From NCBI GenBank assembly GCA_941918925.1, contig OW799233.1:153554845-153618844 (forward strand): DNA of 64,000 nucleotides. The letters are read 5' to 3'. The notes under the pieces are model-generated. The model was given only the letters and a program-made list of their open reading frames with translations, had not been told where the DNA came from and searched no databases. Both the position numbers and the translations under genes were made by a program. Positions 33,482-45,806 of the stretch are shown piece after piece (the first letter of the stretch is position 1; every line of letters begins with the position of its first letter). Origin of the DNA: Phyto melanocephala (taxonomy: Eukaryota; Arthropoda; Insecta; Diptera; Rhinophoridae).

Positions 33482-33720
33482 TTGAAATTACCTCCAGTTA
33501 TTCAGCACTCTTCAGTTTATATGTATGCCGATGATGTCAAAGTTTTTCGTTCTTTAAGTTATTTTAATGATCAAGTTTTTATTCATTTAGATATTGACAA
33601 ACTGTTAAATTGGTGTAAAATTAACTTATTGAAGCTGAATATAAAAGCATGTAAGCACGTGTTCTTTTTCAGAATTAAGAAATTGGATTTTTTTTTTACG
33701 TATTCATACGGCTAAAATTA
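33482..33720 (+). pseudogene. LINE reverse-transcriptase fragment (YADD box)
   Basis: The frame reads LPPVIQHSSVYMYADDVKVF and then LDIDKLLNWCKINLLKLNIK. This is the region around the catalytic YADD motif of jockey-clade-like reverse transcriptase and the following SWC...NLLxLNxxKC motif. It starts mid-domain and ends in unrelated sequence. It is collinear with the piece at 33985. Confidence 0.72.
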
Positions 33721-33984
33721 GGTGAAAAGAACGTTGCAACATAAACAAATAAGTAAAATTTAATTCAAGAAATTCAAAATCAAAGAGAAAATAGTTTAAA
33801 AAGTAACCAAAACGAGTAACAAAAAACAAAATGGCGGAATTTTTTGTAATCCCATCAATATGGGTCTCAAATAAAATTGCTTGACTAGTTGAATACAGTT
33901 AACCATGTAAACCTTCTAAATTAAAGATGGTTTCGTAAATAATAATAATATGAAATATAAAATTTAGGTTAAACTACATTGTGG

Positions 33985-34430
33985 TCATTCTTGATCTTGG
34001 TATTCTGGTTGATCACCAACTAAATTTTCGTGACCATATTTTGTTAACTGTTAAAAAAGCAAAAGGTGTTCTAAGATTTATGAAGGGCAACAAATTTCTA
34101 GATCCCTATATTGTGAAACAATTATATTCATCGCTACTTTGACCTATTCTGGAATACGGATTATTTGTATGGGATCCTTACTATAATATCAATATTAATA
34201 GTTTCGAGTCTGTGCAAAATTCGTTTTTAATACCTTCATATGAAAGCAGACTCTTTCTTATAAATTTATTAACTTTAACAAGTCGTCATTCAATAATGTT
34301 TGTTTGTTCTGGGCCTGATTCAAGGCTATGTAGATTCCGAATTTCTTCTAAGTTAAATAACTTTTTTGCTCGGAACAGACCAACTCAAAACTGCCGTTTT
34401 CCTAACTTAACATACTGTAAATCCAACTGA
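33985..34430 (+). pseudogene. LINE ORF2 fragment downstream of the RT core
   Basis: The frame reads VILDLGILVDHQLNFRDHIL, KKAKGVLRFMKGN, a stop in place of the usual Arg or Val, then PILEYGLFVWDPYYNININS, FESVQNSFL and PSYESRLFLINLLTLTSRHS. This is the DLGVxLDxxLxFxxHI...(R)PxLEYxxxVWxPY...ESVQ order typical of jockey-like LINEs. The 260 bp separating it from 33720 are not LINE-like. Confidence 0.72.
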
Positions 34431-35249
34431 GATAATGTTAACCCTCCTCCTCGTATATGTAAAAATTTTAATAACTATTATTACCTTATTGGTCATAATG
34501 AAAGTAAAATAATTGTCAAATAAAATATTATTATATATTTAAGTCGGTGAATTGTATTTTGACTTAAGTCTGTAAAGATATACAACCTATAGAAAAAACA
34601 ATAAGAAATAAAATAAAAAGAAAGGATTCTAAAATGAAAGATGAATTGTTAATTGAATAAATTGTTTATAGGTTTTTTTTTTAAGAGTCCTGAAGTATAT
34701 GGAGTAAAGTTATCATCAAATTGCTGCTACGGCTATGTTAATACACACAGTCTTTTGAGTCACAATTTTTCATAACCGTCTTGCATGTGTTTTACTGAAC
34801 GCTGTTGATGCAATGTAAATTTTCAAAGATCTAATGAGCATATTATACAATCACATAATATCTACACCTTTTCAAGTTGAAATTGAGAAAAAAGAAAAAC
34901 AAATTAAAATTGAGAAATACAATTTAATACTGAGAAAATACAAATTGGAATTAGGAAAATTATTGTTAAAAAAATACAGATTCGAATTGAAAAAATTCAA
35001 TTTATTATTCAGAAGAAAAAAAAAACGATTTAATAATGAGATGTTTACAATTTTATTTAAACTATGGATTTCACCAAACATAAAAAATCATGTAATATTT
35101 TGAGTATTAAAACAGGGTAGAAGGGGAATATTCGAAAAACCTTTTACTTTCAAAACCAAAGGAAAGGATAAAATATTACTTTTGCATTGTCTGTATTATT
35201 GCATCTAAATTTTTTAAACCCAGAAACAGTGATATAAGATAAAAGATAT
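34431..35249. other. Intergenic region with a Lys/Glu low-complexity stretch
   Basis: At 34870-35030 an imperfect repeat of about 25-30 bp (AAATTGAGAAAWAMAAAT-like) gives a Lys/Leu/Glu-rich open frame on the plus strand and a Phe/Leu/Asn-rich one on the minus strand. This is low-complexity DNA, not convincing coding sequence. Confidence 0.35.
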
Positions 35250-35496
35250 CTGTGGCTTGGAGCTAAAAGGGCCAATGTCAAAATATTTACTTTTGAGAAA
35301 ATTTGAATTGAACTTTATCTTTTACAGGTGCTTTCATAGTGACATTGGCCAGCATTTTATTTATGAAGCTGTTCTGGGTTAAGTATGACTTTAGCTGTTT
35401 TACCATAATGAAATAGAGCCAGAAAACAAATCTAATGCAATGATTAACTCAAAAAATCAAAAAAGTGACATTGGCCCTTTTAGCTCCAAGCCACAG
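35250..35496. mobile_element. MITE with perfect 31-bp terminal inverted repeats
   Basis: CTGTGGCTTGGAGCTAAAAG followed by GGCCAATGTCA (35250-35280) is exactly complementary to 35466-35496. The element is 247 bp long. A partial third copy of the repeat end (GTGACATTGGCC) sits internally at 35339. Flanks are GATAT/ATATAT, consistent with a TA target. It has no coding capacity. Confidence 0.75.
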
Positions 35497-36099
35497 ATAT
35501 ATCTCCGATATATTCTTACATTAGTCCTAAAATATCAAAATGTTAGAGATGCTTGCACATTTGCATCTATTACTTTGTCAACAATCCAGATAGAGGATTC
35601 CAAAAAAGCAAAGGTAATGGTTGATCCTAATCGGCAATTGTTATATAAAATCCAGATAGATAATTCTTACTTGCCTTTAACTAATGGCAAGTTGTTGTAA
35701 AAGTCCAAAAACCAAATGGCCAATTTTGCTTAATTTTTGATAACAGATAATTTTAAAGGATATCAGAGGCAATGGCTTACTAATTTTCCTGACATACCAT
35801 ACATAATAGTATTGTTTAAGGACAGTTTTTACTTGATAATCAACAATAATTTTTTTATACCATCGAAATTCTAGAACACTATGACAATGTGAAATGTTAG
35901 GACACCTTGTGAATACAGTAAATATAATGACTGCGTTATACTTTAAAGAAACTAAAGATAACTTTCTAGCAAAAACTGTCATTACAATATAATGAGTTCG
36001 GTGTACTTAATAACTTACATCGTTTGCATTCAAATAGGGACTCAAAAAAGTACTTTTATAAATTGTGACTCAAATAGATACTAATTACGTTCGCTTCTA
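35497..36099. other. Intergenic region, no gene seen
   Basis: A word like TTAGGACACMYTGTGAATWC (near 35900) also occurs near 381 inside the intron of the left-edge gene, so an old dispersed repeat is likely. No gene was seen. Confidence 0.3.
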
Positions 36100-36789
36100 C
36101 ATGCAAAGAAGAACCATGGTTACAACATGATCACGACTGTCATAATATATTCGGTTTAACAATATTTGGTTGTCGAAAACAAGAAATTGTTATTTTTATT
36201 TTATTTCATTATATATTTTGTCACAGTAACTAAGCATTTGTTTGCATTGTATCATTTAATGTTTATTTTCCTAAAAATTTCGATAGGTAGTCGCTTGAAA
36301 ATAGTATAATTTAAAAAAAAAACTAATCCGATAAAAATAACATTATATTCAAAAGCATCAAATAATCGTTACATAATAGGTAAGACAACAGTATGATTAC
36401 AAAGCGATCAAGCTATGATTTTCTTTAATAATAAATTGCTTATTCTTGCTGAACAAATTCTTATTATTTTAATAGTTTGAGATGTCAAAAAAGGGACACA
36501 AAAATTGTGAAAAAGTTGGAAAAACTTGAAAATAAACAAGAAAATTTTTAAAAAAATATTTGTATAAAAATATGAAACTAACAGCTTAAGACAATAATCT
36601 GCCGTAAAAACGCAAAGATTGTCGATTTCAATTGTAGTCATATATATTTTTATTGCATTATACTTCAATTAAACATAATAATTATTATTTGGCAACCATT
36701 GTATGTTTCAACCACAATCATACAATTCAATCATAGTATGTTACACGTTATCGATTATGGTTACCACAACCATATTTTTTCTTGGCGTG
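36100..36789. mobile_element. CACGCAAAG-type MITE, copy D2
   Basis: The ends CATGCAAAGAAGAACCATGG and (complement) CACGCCAAGAAAAAATATGG are imperfect inverted repeats flanked by TA (36098-36099 and 36790-36791). The interior (TTGGTTGTCGAAAACAAG, ACAATAATCTGCCGTAAAAA) matches copies D1, D3 and D4. Length is 690 bp with no transposase. Confidence 0.75.
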
Positions 36790-37957
36790 TAAATAGGGAT
36801 TTAAATAACTACTTATTTTTATAGCAAGAACTTGATTTGAATAACCAATTAAGATTATGGAATAATAGAAGTCGTTCGGTACATTTAGGGACAAAAATTC
36901 GGTTTGATTATTTTGCGATACGTTAAGTTGAACTTAAAAAATCATTGAAAATCTATATGTCCTCACTTTGCTAGTGAACGGCTTTGCCGTTATTGTCAAA
37001 AACATTGTTTTTTATACTCTAAGTGTGTTAAACTAAATGAGAATTATTGAAATGTATGTATTTGAATGGCTTCTACCAGATTTAGCAATAAGAAATTGTA
37101 TTGTGTGTGTATCTAAGCAAATTTCTGGAAAACAGGTACTCACGTAGCATATTATAAATCAAATCATTACTAGAATACTTCTTAGTAAGACAGACGATAG
37201 GTAGTAGTCCTTCAAAAGTATGTTGTTTAGTAAGAGCAAGTCATATCTAGGTTTTGATGGGTTATTACCATTATATCTTTAAACCACTGTCATGCAATCT
37301 TATCATATTTCCTATAACATCACCTTAACTATATTATTGTTTTGCTTACAATATGATTTTTTTAAGGATAATGTTTTCAATATTAGAAAACTTTTCTCAA
37401 TATTGCAGTCTCCTATAGTCAAGTATACCCTTTTAGTCATATACAGTTGTATAGTAGTAGTAGTGTAGTACGTCCAACCTATGCTGCACAGTATAGCTTT
37501 TATGATTCCCATTTAAGAATATTTGTTTTCAATTGCCACTATCTTTTGAGGTGTAATTTTTACGTTTAATTTATTGCGCTTAATTACGTTCTTAACGTCT
37601 TGATTAAAAATATTTTTATTTTATTTTTGTTTATTTAAGAGGAAAAAAACAAAGTATACAGTTTTCAAACAATAGTACAATAAATTCCAAACAAAAATAT
37701 TTTTCTAGCGCCATTTATTAGAATTATCATTGAATACATATCCCAGAATGGAAAGTACACGTATGTTTATTTATTTAGATTTTATCTGGGTTTTACGCAG
37801 TTTAGAAAACAAAATTTTAATTTTGTTTAAATATGTCTAGTTTAAGGCTTTTATTATCATATAACTATTGTTCAAATATGCATAGTGAAACAATAATAAA
37901 AAAAAAACAAAACAAAATATTTTTCACCGATCAATTTTATTTGCTTTTTGCCGAGCC
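36790..37957. other. Upstream intergenic region of the Kazal gene
   Basis: AT-rich. The small palindrome ACGGCTTTGCCGT (36977) is the only notable word. Regulatory sequences of the Kazal gene may lie here but cannot be read directly. Confidence 0.3.
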
Positions 37958-37965
37958 TATAAAAG
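37958..37965 (+). promoter_or_regulatory. TATA box of the Kazal inhibitor gene
   Basis: TATAAAAG lies about 83 bp before the ATG. It would place transcription start near 37988-37992 and give a 5' UTR of about 50 nt. The surrounding sequence (GCCGAGCC-TATAAAAG) is locally GC-richer than the flank, as in TATA-dependent fly genes. Confidence 0.7.
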
Positions 37966-38040
37966 ATCATTAAACTGCCTTGAGTTTTTATAGTTCTTTA
38001 CAGTATTTTGTCAAGTTCACATTAATTGTAGCGTGTAGCA

Positions 38041-38274
38041 ATGAAACTTTTCGCTATCTTCGCTCTAGTGTTGTTAGCGTTTTTAAACGCTTCTGCAAAT
38101 CATGTTTCTTCCTCTGAATTCTCGAAGAGGCCATGCATTTGTCCTCGCATTTTGGCACCAGTTTGTGGCAGCAACTCTAAAACGTACTCCAATTACTGTA
38201 TATTTGATTGCGAACAATCACGACTGGCTCGTGAGGGTAAAACAATTACTTTAAGGCATAGAGGCAAATGCTAA
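38041..38274 (+). CDS. Secreted Kazal-type serine protease inhibitor
   Basis: A 77-residue protein with no intron. Residues 1-19 (MKLFAIFALVLLAFLNASA) are a signal peptide, probably cut before Asn20. Residues 32-77 form one Kazal domain with six cysteines at 32, 34, 42, 53, 57 and 77. The spacings C-x1-C-x7-C-x10-C-x3-C-x19-C, with VCGSNSKTYSNYC, are family hallmarks. The single residue between the first two cysteines marks the short, non-classical insect type. Family geometry puts the P1 reactive residue two after the second Cys, Arg36, predicting inhibition of trypsin-like proteases; this is inference. Likely sites of action are gut, saliva, haemolymph or reproductive fluid. The ATG is the first in the predicted transcript. 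A TATA box and AATAAA frame the gene, making it the only complete host gene in the window. Confidence 0.93.
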   Translation: MKLFAIFALVLLAFLNASANHVSSSEFSKRPCICPRILAPVCGSNSKTYSNYCIFDCEQSRLAREGKTITLRHRGKC

Positions 38275-38320
38275 GTGAATTAAGTATTTTATCAAAAATT
38301 CGAAATCATTTTTAAATTTT

Positions 38321-38326
38321 AATAAA
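38321..38326 (+). terminator. Polyadenylation signal of the Kazal gene
   Basis: AATAAA lies 47 bp after the stop codon, followed within about 15 bp by an A-rich stretch, giving a short 3' UTR. Confidence 0.72.
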
Positions 38327-38349
38327 AGTTTATTAAAAAAAAAAAATTT

Positions 38350-39080
38350 AATAACAACAACAAATTCAAATGAGTTTTATTTGTCTAAACAAAATTAATC
38401 ATGTGAATAGCTAAATAAAAAAAAATGTTAGAGTCCTTTACAGTTTAAGAATGGTAATAAAAGTTAAACAAAATGGAATGTTATATTCGTCTGTGATGAA
38501 AATAAAATTAATTTGAATAATCGCTTATGGACTTACTTAGAAGTGATTTAACAAATTACGAATTTTTAAATATTTGCGATTGCAAATGTCAAAAAATATA
38601 AGAATTTCCACCCAATGCAAGTGCGAATTTTTGCCACATCACTAAAGCAGCTAATACACGACATGTTTTTTACATCTGACAGCCTGTGTAACAACTGTAT
38701 AAATAACTATTTAAGCTTACGTTGTTGTAATGAGTTTTTTGCACACACAAGGATGGACACTCGAACATTCCTATTCCCCTTTATTCACATTGCACCAAAT
38801 GTTAGCGGTTTAAGCAAATTTGAAAGATATTTGCTTAAAACCATCTTTTAGGTAAAGAGATATAGAACAAAAATTGACAAAAAATAATTTAAACAGAATT
38901 ATTCTGGGTCTATTTCAATTTTAAAATCCCGTCAGATAGAAAAAAACTAAAGCAAGATGTTTTAGGTGTCATAATGTCATTTTTACAATTTTAAAATATT
39001 GAAAAAATTAAAAAAAAAAAATCTTTTTTTGGGAAATTAAAAACCTAAAAAAAAATGTAGATTTGACAACTAAAAAAATA
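38350..39080. other. Intergenic region, no gene seen
   Basis: 38641-38678 shares the CTAAAGCARCTAATAYACRR word with 19681. Otherwise AT-rich. Confidence 0.3.
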
Positions 39081-39130
39081 ACACGTAAGAACACTTTATT
39101 CGGCTACTCAAAATTTTTTATACGCACCAC
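39081..39130 (-). mobile_element. HINE-A-like hairpin-end remnant
   Basis: ACGTAAGAACACTTTATTCG followed by TATACGCACCAC resembles the HINE-A 3' end but the hairpin has lost its second arm. Confidence 0.45.
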
Positions 39131-39238
39131 TGAAGTCGTGTTGTACTTTTTACAAAAAATTTTTTTTGTTCAATTCACAACATGTTGTAAGAGTCAAATG
39201 TTGTAAGAAATTCACGTTTACATATTGCAAAAAAAAAA

Positions 39239-39912
39239 ACAAGTAAAAGTGCTTTGTTCGGCCGTGCCGAATCTTTTATACCCTTCACAACGTGTAGTCA
39301 TGCAATATCAATTGTTTGTATGAAATACGTACATACATATGTGCATATACCCATACAAAACATCCCATTGCAGAATTAGAAATTGAGTTTACGTATGTAC
39401 GTTTCCAAAAAAAAAATTAAAAAACAAAAATAAATATGTTTTTAAAAAAAAAAAAAGCAATAAAAAAATTAAAAAAAAAAATTTTTTAAAAATTTTTTAA
39501 AAATATAAAAAAAAAAAATTTTATAAAAAAAAATAATAAAAATATAAATATTATATAAAATAAAAAAATTTTTTTTTGGCTCAGCTGGGATTACATGCCA
39601 CGTTTACTCTAACCAGTATACACGTTTGTATGTTGTTGTTGTAATTGTGTTATGGGGTGATTGTGCTGAATTTCAATAGCGATTCATTCCCGGATATTTC
39701 CAAAATCTGTGGAACATAAAGTTTCTTCTAAAAGTTGATTTCAACCAACACACGGACAGACGGACAAACGGTCAGGGCTAAATCGACTCCTCTATTCATA
39801 AGCTTTCAGAAAGTATATACTTTTAGGGGTCGGAAATGAAAATTGTAAAAATTACAAACGGAATGACAAAGCTATATATACCCTTGTACACAACAGGTGA
39901 AGGGTATAAAAA
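39239..39912 (-). mobile_element. HINE-B copy 6
   Basis: AAGTAAAAGTGCTTTGTTCG with the hairpin TTCGGCCGTGCCGAA, TATACCCTTCACAACGTG, A-rich tracts, GGCTCAGCTGGGATTACATG, CACGGACAGACGGACAAACG, and the end CAGGTGAAGGGTATAAAA. It is nearly complete. Confidence 0.83.
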
Positions 39913-40089
39913 TAACGGCATTAGTCCTTGCTCTTTCATTTATGATATATTTATGCGTTATTCTATAAACATAATTAAAATTGTTGCAAGTATTGTACAA
40001 AAAATTGATATAGCAATTATCAATTAAATCTGAGCAACTATTACGTGGCACAGCTCCTGAGTTGGTTCTGAATTTGGCAAATATTTTGT

Positions 40090-41957
40090 TTGCAACCCTA
40101 ATCACTATAGAATAATTTCTTAATAATAAAATATGTATTACATTTTTTGCTAGTCGAATTTGCTATTAGTTTATTTTTCAATATTTAGTATTAAAATGAA
40201 ACCAAATTATTTTTACAATATAAGTCACCACCACACTTGAGAATTAAGCGTTAAAATAGATGTGTAAAAGTAATTGCTGCTAATAAATTCAACTAAGATA
40301 TCACATTATAGAGTCCCTTGTTCTTTCAAATCTTTGTACACAAAGAAATAATAATATTTAAGAAAAATATTTATACAGAAGGTGGGCATTAAAGTGGGCG
40401 TGCCCTCTTTTTTTTTGTTATTACAATAATATAAAGCAAAAGCCTTTATTTCGTCAGTCTAATTCTGTTTGTTTTTTTATGTTTTAAACTTGATTAATGG
40501 TATATTATGCCATATGCAAGAGAAATGTCTAAGTAACTTATAGAAATAATTTCTTCCTAGATATTAAAACATAGATACCATTATTCTTCCAAATCTTTGT
40601 CCACAGAGAATTAACATGAATTTAAGAACAAGTGTAATATACGAGGAGGATGTTTTTGTTCAGGATGGTGCATCTAATTTTGTCAGTTTTTCAAAAACAC
40701 AAAAAAAACTGTGTGGATTAAATTTTGGTATATTTTATTCTACAACTCCTTTTGTAATGTAGGAGCAACATACTATGATTGAATTGAATGATTGTAGTTA
40801 AAATATATAATGGTGGCACGTTATCATTATTATGTTTAATTATAAAGAACATAATAATATTATGACTAAAAATTAAACATACATTTTTTGTTCTTTTAGA
40901 AAACAATTTTTATTTTAACAAATATAAATGTTTACACAAGAATTTAAGGGTGTATTTGCACTCAGTTACTTCTAACATTCGCCGGTGTTCAGAAGATAAC
41001 CAGCAACCGATGCAACATGAATAACGCAAATTCAAATGCTCCTATATATTTCACGCTTGGCGAAGCCAATAGGCGACATAGCAATACAATATATAGAGTA
41101 CAGGTCGACCATCGCATATCTATTGTTAATACTTTATCGCTTATTTTATATATTTCTTTAAATTTTTTTTTATTTTTTATTTTTTTTACATGTCAAACTT
41201 CTTCATAATAACAATTTATTAAACAAGAGGAAGAAGAATAACTGAAATCAAAATATTATTAAAATATATCATAGATTGATTGTTTTTTAATCATACGCTT
41301 GTTTCACTTATCATTTAATGGTTATTTGTGATGTTAAATAACTTCGAATATAATATTATTTTTGTAGAGACATCATACTATTTTTGTCATAAGTATTTTG
41401 TTAATCATAGTATTCTTCAAGAACAACCACATAGCAGTTTTCATAAAAACCAAAGATTAAATGATTAATTTCAAAGAAATTCTTAATAATCGTGACGAAA
41501 TAATTAAAAAAAAACAAAACTAAAATAACTATTACTTGTTTTTGATAACAAAATATTATTATAGAGAATATAATATGACCGTCGTGATCATGTCGAACCC
41601 ATGGTTTTTCTTTGCTTGAGTAACTTACTATTGCATTTCAAGTTAAAGCTCTCTTTCTAATAAATTCACTTACCCTATTTTACACATTATATATTTTTGA
41701 TCGCACAACATGCCAACTGGGCATAAATGTATACCTGTCATAGGTTTGGGCCTTTAGTGCCCCTTCTTTTCAACCAAACCTAACTTATATATTTCTGATG
41801 CATGGAAATATTCTAACAAAAATTAATTTTCCAACTTATTCTGTTCGAGCTCTATCGTGCTTCAACGGAAGAGCATAGTTACAATATGAATATTTTGATG
41901 TGATTTTAAAGTAAGATTGACAAAATTAATATACCGCCGCACTGTGTTGCAGCTAGT
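40090..41957 (-). mobile_element. HINE-A copy 4, very degraded, with MITE D3 nested in it
   Basis: Left part: ACTATAGAATAATTTCTTAA, AAAATATGTAT, AGGTGGGCATTAAAGTGGGC, CATCTAATTTTGTCAGTTTT, TGTGTGGATTAAATTTTGGT. After MITE D3 the right part resumes with TGTTCGAGCTCTATCGTGCT, an ATATGAATATTTTGATGTGA block, GATTGACAAAATTAATATAC and a decayed end. The order is that of HINE-A in minus orientation. Neither hairpin nor tandem array is intact, so this is an old copy. Confidence 0.6.
40763..41618. mobile_element. CACGCAAAG-type MITE, copy D3, nested in HINE-A copy 4
   Basis: GAGCAACATACTATGATTGA on the left matches D1 at 57461. ATATGACCGTCGTGATCATG and CATGGTTTTTCTTTGC on the right match the D1 right end. 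The left terminus is lost. An extra segment (about 40940-41130, ACATTCGCCGGTGTTCAG and onward) is absent from D1 and may be another small insertion. Confidence 0.68.
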
Positions 41958-44358
41958 GGAAAAGTAACTTTTTTCCAATTATTTTTTTCAGTGTTTTTAA
42001 TGATGCAATTTTGTCACAGACATTCCAAGTAAACAAAAAACACATAAAGCTTATTTTCATGTTGGCTCGTTGATTTTTAATTGATTTTAGAAGTCAAATA
42101 TACAAAATTTTCACGAAAATAGGGGATTTCAGGGCTGTATTCAAAATGATCTCATTTGATTTTGGTGACAGATATTTTGATTCGGAAAAAAATCTGCCTT
42201 TGGACAAGTATCTTCTGTAAAAAAAAGAAATGTTGTTTGAGACATTTTCATATGCACCTTTTTTAGAGCGAAAACCCGACTAAAGGTCCATTTTTCCTTA
42301 AAATTTTGGTTAGGTAAGCAATATCTAAAAAGTCCCAGAGAGTCCCAGTTCCAAACCACTATAAAAATGTTACACACTTTGTTTTCAACGAACTGTGAAA
42401 AAATCAGCTGCCCATACCTGCCCTCCTGGGAGTTGTACCGATTTTAGTATATCACTCTCAGTATTTATTCCATAGAAATAGAACGGAAATTCTCGGAATC
42501 ACTTATTTTTTTATTCTACTTCTATTCTAGCACTCCACAAAAATGAGCATAACTCTCTTAAAACTGAAGCTATTGACTTCAAACCGGTATCAAATTAAAG
42601 CTTTTATTGCCACCTTTCAAATAAGAAATGAAATAGATTTTGGTTTTATATAAAATTTCAGAGTTATTCAACAAATATCGAAAAATCATGAAAATTTGAC
42701 GTTTATAATTCTTGTTCGGACCACCCTATAATTTATTTTTAAAACTAATCATAGGGTATTTATCAGAAATAAAAGAAGAATTAAAATACATTTTTTTTTA
42801 ATTTTTCGAACAATTTTTTTTTTATTTTTGACTTTTGTTGAAAATTTGACCCAACAATTTTTTACGGTGTAAATTTTTTTTAACTCATTCTGTTTGAGAT
42901 TTCATTCTGACCAATCTGTAGAAGTTTCTCATCGATACAATTAAAATTACAGTTTAGTCAATATGATTTCCAAAAAATTCTGGTTTCGCAACACTGTGCG
43001 CCGCACCATTTTGTTTTATGTTGGATATAAAAATTAACTTTAATCATTGTCGGATGTAGGGCGCAAATCTAAATGATTGGACGGAATTCTAAAGTGACGT
43101 TATTTTCCATAAAAATTGCAAAACTAAATATTGTTGAAATATGTGTGCCAAATAGTGTTCATAACATCTTCTATCTGTTAATCAAATAAGCGGGATTGTA
43201 CGCGATCTTCCTAACGTAATAGCTTAATATATATATTGGGAATTATTTAGCCCTAATGCTTATTGCATGAACGCTGAAGTAGTTATCTCGATTACTTTGT
43301 GTGCGTGCAAAAGACGTTCACTCAAAAAAGAATATATTTAATAATGACTAGGTTTATGATGGTGTGCATTATTGTCTTATATGTATGAGTACGTCGAATT
43401 ACGGCTCCAGTAATGAAAGTTTTTTCGGATTCGCAGCGTTTTTGCTTAAGCTCCTCTAAATTAAAAAATTAAGAAAAAAATCTAGAATCAGTTTTGAATC
43501 ATAATAACATTCTTTAGTAATTCAGTATCGATTAATGCCATCAAAATTATTTTGCTAATGTTACATACTCATAGAAGGTATAATCATACGATAAGCTGCC
43601 AATGTGAAAAATGTTTAAATATCACTAAACATTCAGTAGTAATCAATATTAGTCCTTTCATTCCTGCAAAAAGCATAGTACCTCAAAAAGTTTTGGTAAT
43701 CGATTGATTTAAGATAAATAACTGATTGGAATAAACCATAAAATCCTGGAACTGGAGCTATCAGAAACTCATCCAAGCAACTAGAGTGCAGTTGGTTTAA
43801 TCACCACATTCAAAGGGTTATGCAAGAGCCTCGTTTGCTATCGGTAGAGTACGCCACGTAAGTGTGTTTGTCATTGTAAGTAAGAGAATATAACAGCTGC
43901 TGGACGCTTTACATTAAAAAATATTAATTATATTTAATTTAATATAAAAATAAACAAAGATGTACAATATGGATTAGCAATTTAATTTTTTTTAATTCAA
44001 CTATCTTTTATTTCTGTAAACTTAGAAAACTCTGCTCTTCTGTATGTATAAATTCAACACCAGCGAGGGAGGGCATTTTTCTAACCAATAGTTATTAAAA
44101 ATATTATTTTCCATCCTTCAACATTATCTCACATTTCTTTTTTTATTTTTTTTTAAATTATCAACGCTTTATTGGCAGAAACTTTATGTGACAAAAAGAA
44201 AACATAATAAAGTAAAGTGTAAAAAAATTATTATTTCACCTAAGACTGGAGCAGCACACACACAAATAAAAAAAAATAAATCACACTTATGTTACGTGTC
44301 ATGTCATTTGTTTCTTCATTGTTCGTGCAGCCGTAAAGTATGCAACCATAGGAAACTA
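41958..44358. other. Intergenic region, partly TE-like, no gene seen
   Basis: 42100-42960 has a texture of non-coding TE sequence (GAGCATAACTCTCTTAAAAC, CTTCAAACCGGTATCAAATT, GGTTTCGCAACACTGTGCGC) but no family could be named. 43000-44340 is AT-rich with no coding exon recognised. The open frame at 44188-44592 crosses the hAT border and is not a gene. Confidence 0.3.
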
Positions 44359-44918
44359 ATCATATACAGCGTTACCGTTAGGGCCACTAAAGTAGCATTT
44401 TGCCACTTTTTCAAATGCTTGGATACTATTTTGCCACTTTGTCAAAATGCCCCCAAATGTGATACTTTTTATAAATCGTGCCACTTTTTAGATACTTTTT
44501 ACGAAATGGAAAGATACTTTTTCGCGGCTTTTGTTTTGTTTAAACACCCAACTTTAATACATATACATTACACTGTTTTAATATATATGTAAGCAATTTC
44601 ATATAAAATCTTTTGCTTATCATGCGTGTTTAGCTAATGTATATGTTTCTTGCGATTGCGTATACTTATGTCCAAAATACATTAAATACGGAAAAATGTT
44701 TGGTGCTGGTGGTTGGGCAGTTTGATATCTGCAAAGGAAACACTGTTGATAGCTTCTTTCGGTTAGTGCAGCAAAGCGATGGTTCTGGAGAAGGAATTTG
44801 TAACTCCATATTGTCATTACTAAAAGAAAGTCAAATTCCACTAAAAATTTAATAGGTCTTGCTACAGACAACGCATCTACAATGGTGGAAAAAAAATGGT
44901 GTAGCAACAATCTTAATC

Positions 44919-45239
44919 TAATCTTATATACGCTTCACAACGTGCAGTCATGCAATAACAGTAGTTTGTATCACCATTCATCCCATATGAAATACGCATG
45001 TATGTACAAACATATAAAAAACACACATATATAAAAACATCCCATTGTAAAATTATAAATTTACGTATATATGTTAAAAAAAAAATTATGAAAATATATA
45101 TAATAAATATAAAAAAAAACAAAATACAAAAAAAATAAAAAAAAAATATATTAAATAAAAAAAAATGAAAATTGTAGAAATTTCACACGGAATGACAAAC
45201 CTATATATACCCTTTTTCACTGTGTGAAGGGTATAAAAA
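44919..45239 (-). mobile_element. HINE-B copy 7, nested in the hAT transposase
   Basis: AATCTTATATACGCTTCACA (the hairpin itself is missing), ACGTGCAGTCATGCAATAAC, short A-rich tracts, then GAAAATTGTAGAAATTTCAC and the end GTGTGAAGGGTATAAAA. The middle, including the tRNA-like stretch and the CCGTCTG tract, is deleted. Confidence 0.78.
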
Positions 45240-45769
45240 GATTCCACATTTATTTCATATCGGCCGTGTGTGCCATTCTATAAATCTAGTGAACAATGCA
45301 TCATTATCGTGCATTCCAAATGACGTTGAACAGTTACTTAAAAAGGTTTTTACGTATTTTAAGAGTGCAAAAAGACAACTCAACATAAAATACTAAGGCT
45401 AAGTGATACTAGATGGCTATCATTTATATGTTGCAACAAGAATTCTGGAGCAGTGGTCGGTCTGCAGCACTATTTTATCCGGGTACAATTTGAAGAAAAA
45501 TGTGCTTCCAATTTAAAAAAAATCGTGTTATTCTAGACTCTTTGTCGCCTGTAAACAAAACATATTTAAAATTTCTAACTTATATTTTGAGAACTATGAA
45601 CAAATTTAACAAAAATTTTCAAAGTGAGTTCTCTCAAATAATATATCTTGTTTCTTCAACCAAAGACATTTTATTTGAGCTTTAAAAAATTTTTTTAAGA
45701 AAAGAATATATAAATACAACAGAACTCAAAGCAATTGATTTTAACAATGTTTTGTACACTAAAAAAATC

Positions 45770-45774
<5 letters not shown>

Positions 45775-45804
<30 letters not shown>
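45775..45804. repeat. (AT)n microsatellite
   Basis: About 14 AT units within the hAT element. Confidence 0.85.

Positions 45805-45806
<2 letters not shown>

Noticed and set aside
34834..35103. Lys/Glu-rich open frame with coiled-coil look
   Set aside because: It arises from an imperfect short tandem AT-rich repeat, and both strands are open. No start context or similarity.
44188..44592. 134-codon open frame
   Set aside because: It runs across the hAT left border and target duplication at 44359-44366, so it cannot be an ancestral host gene, and it has no recognisable domain.
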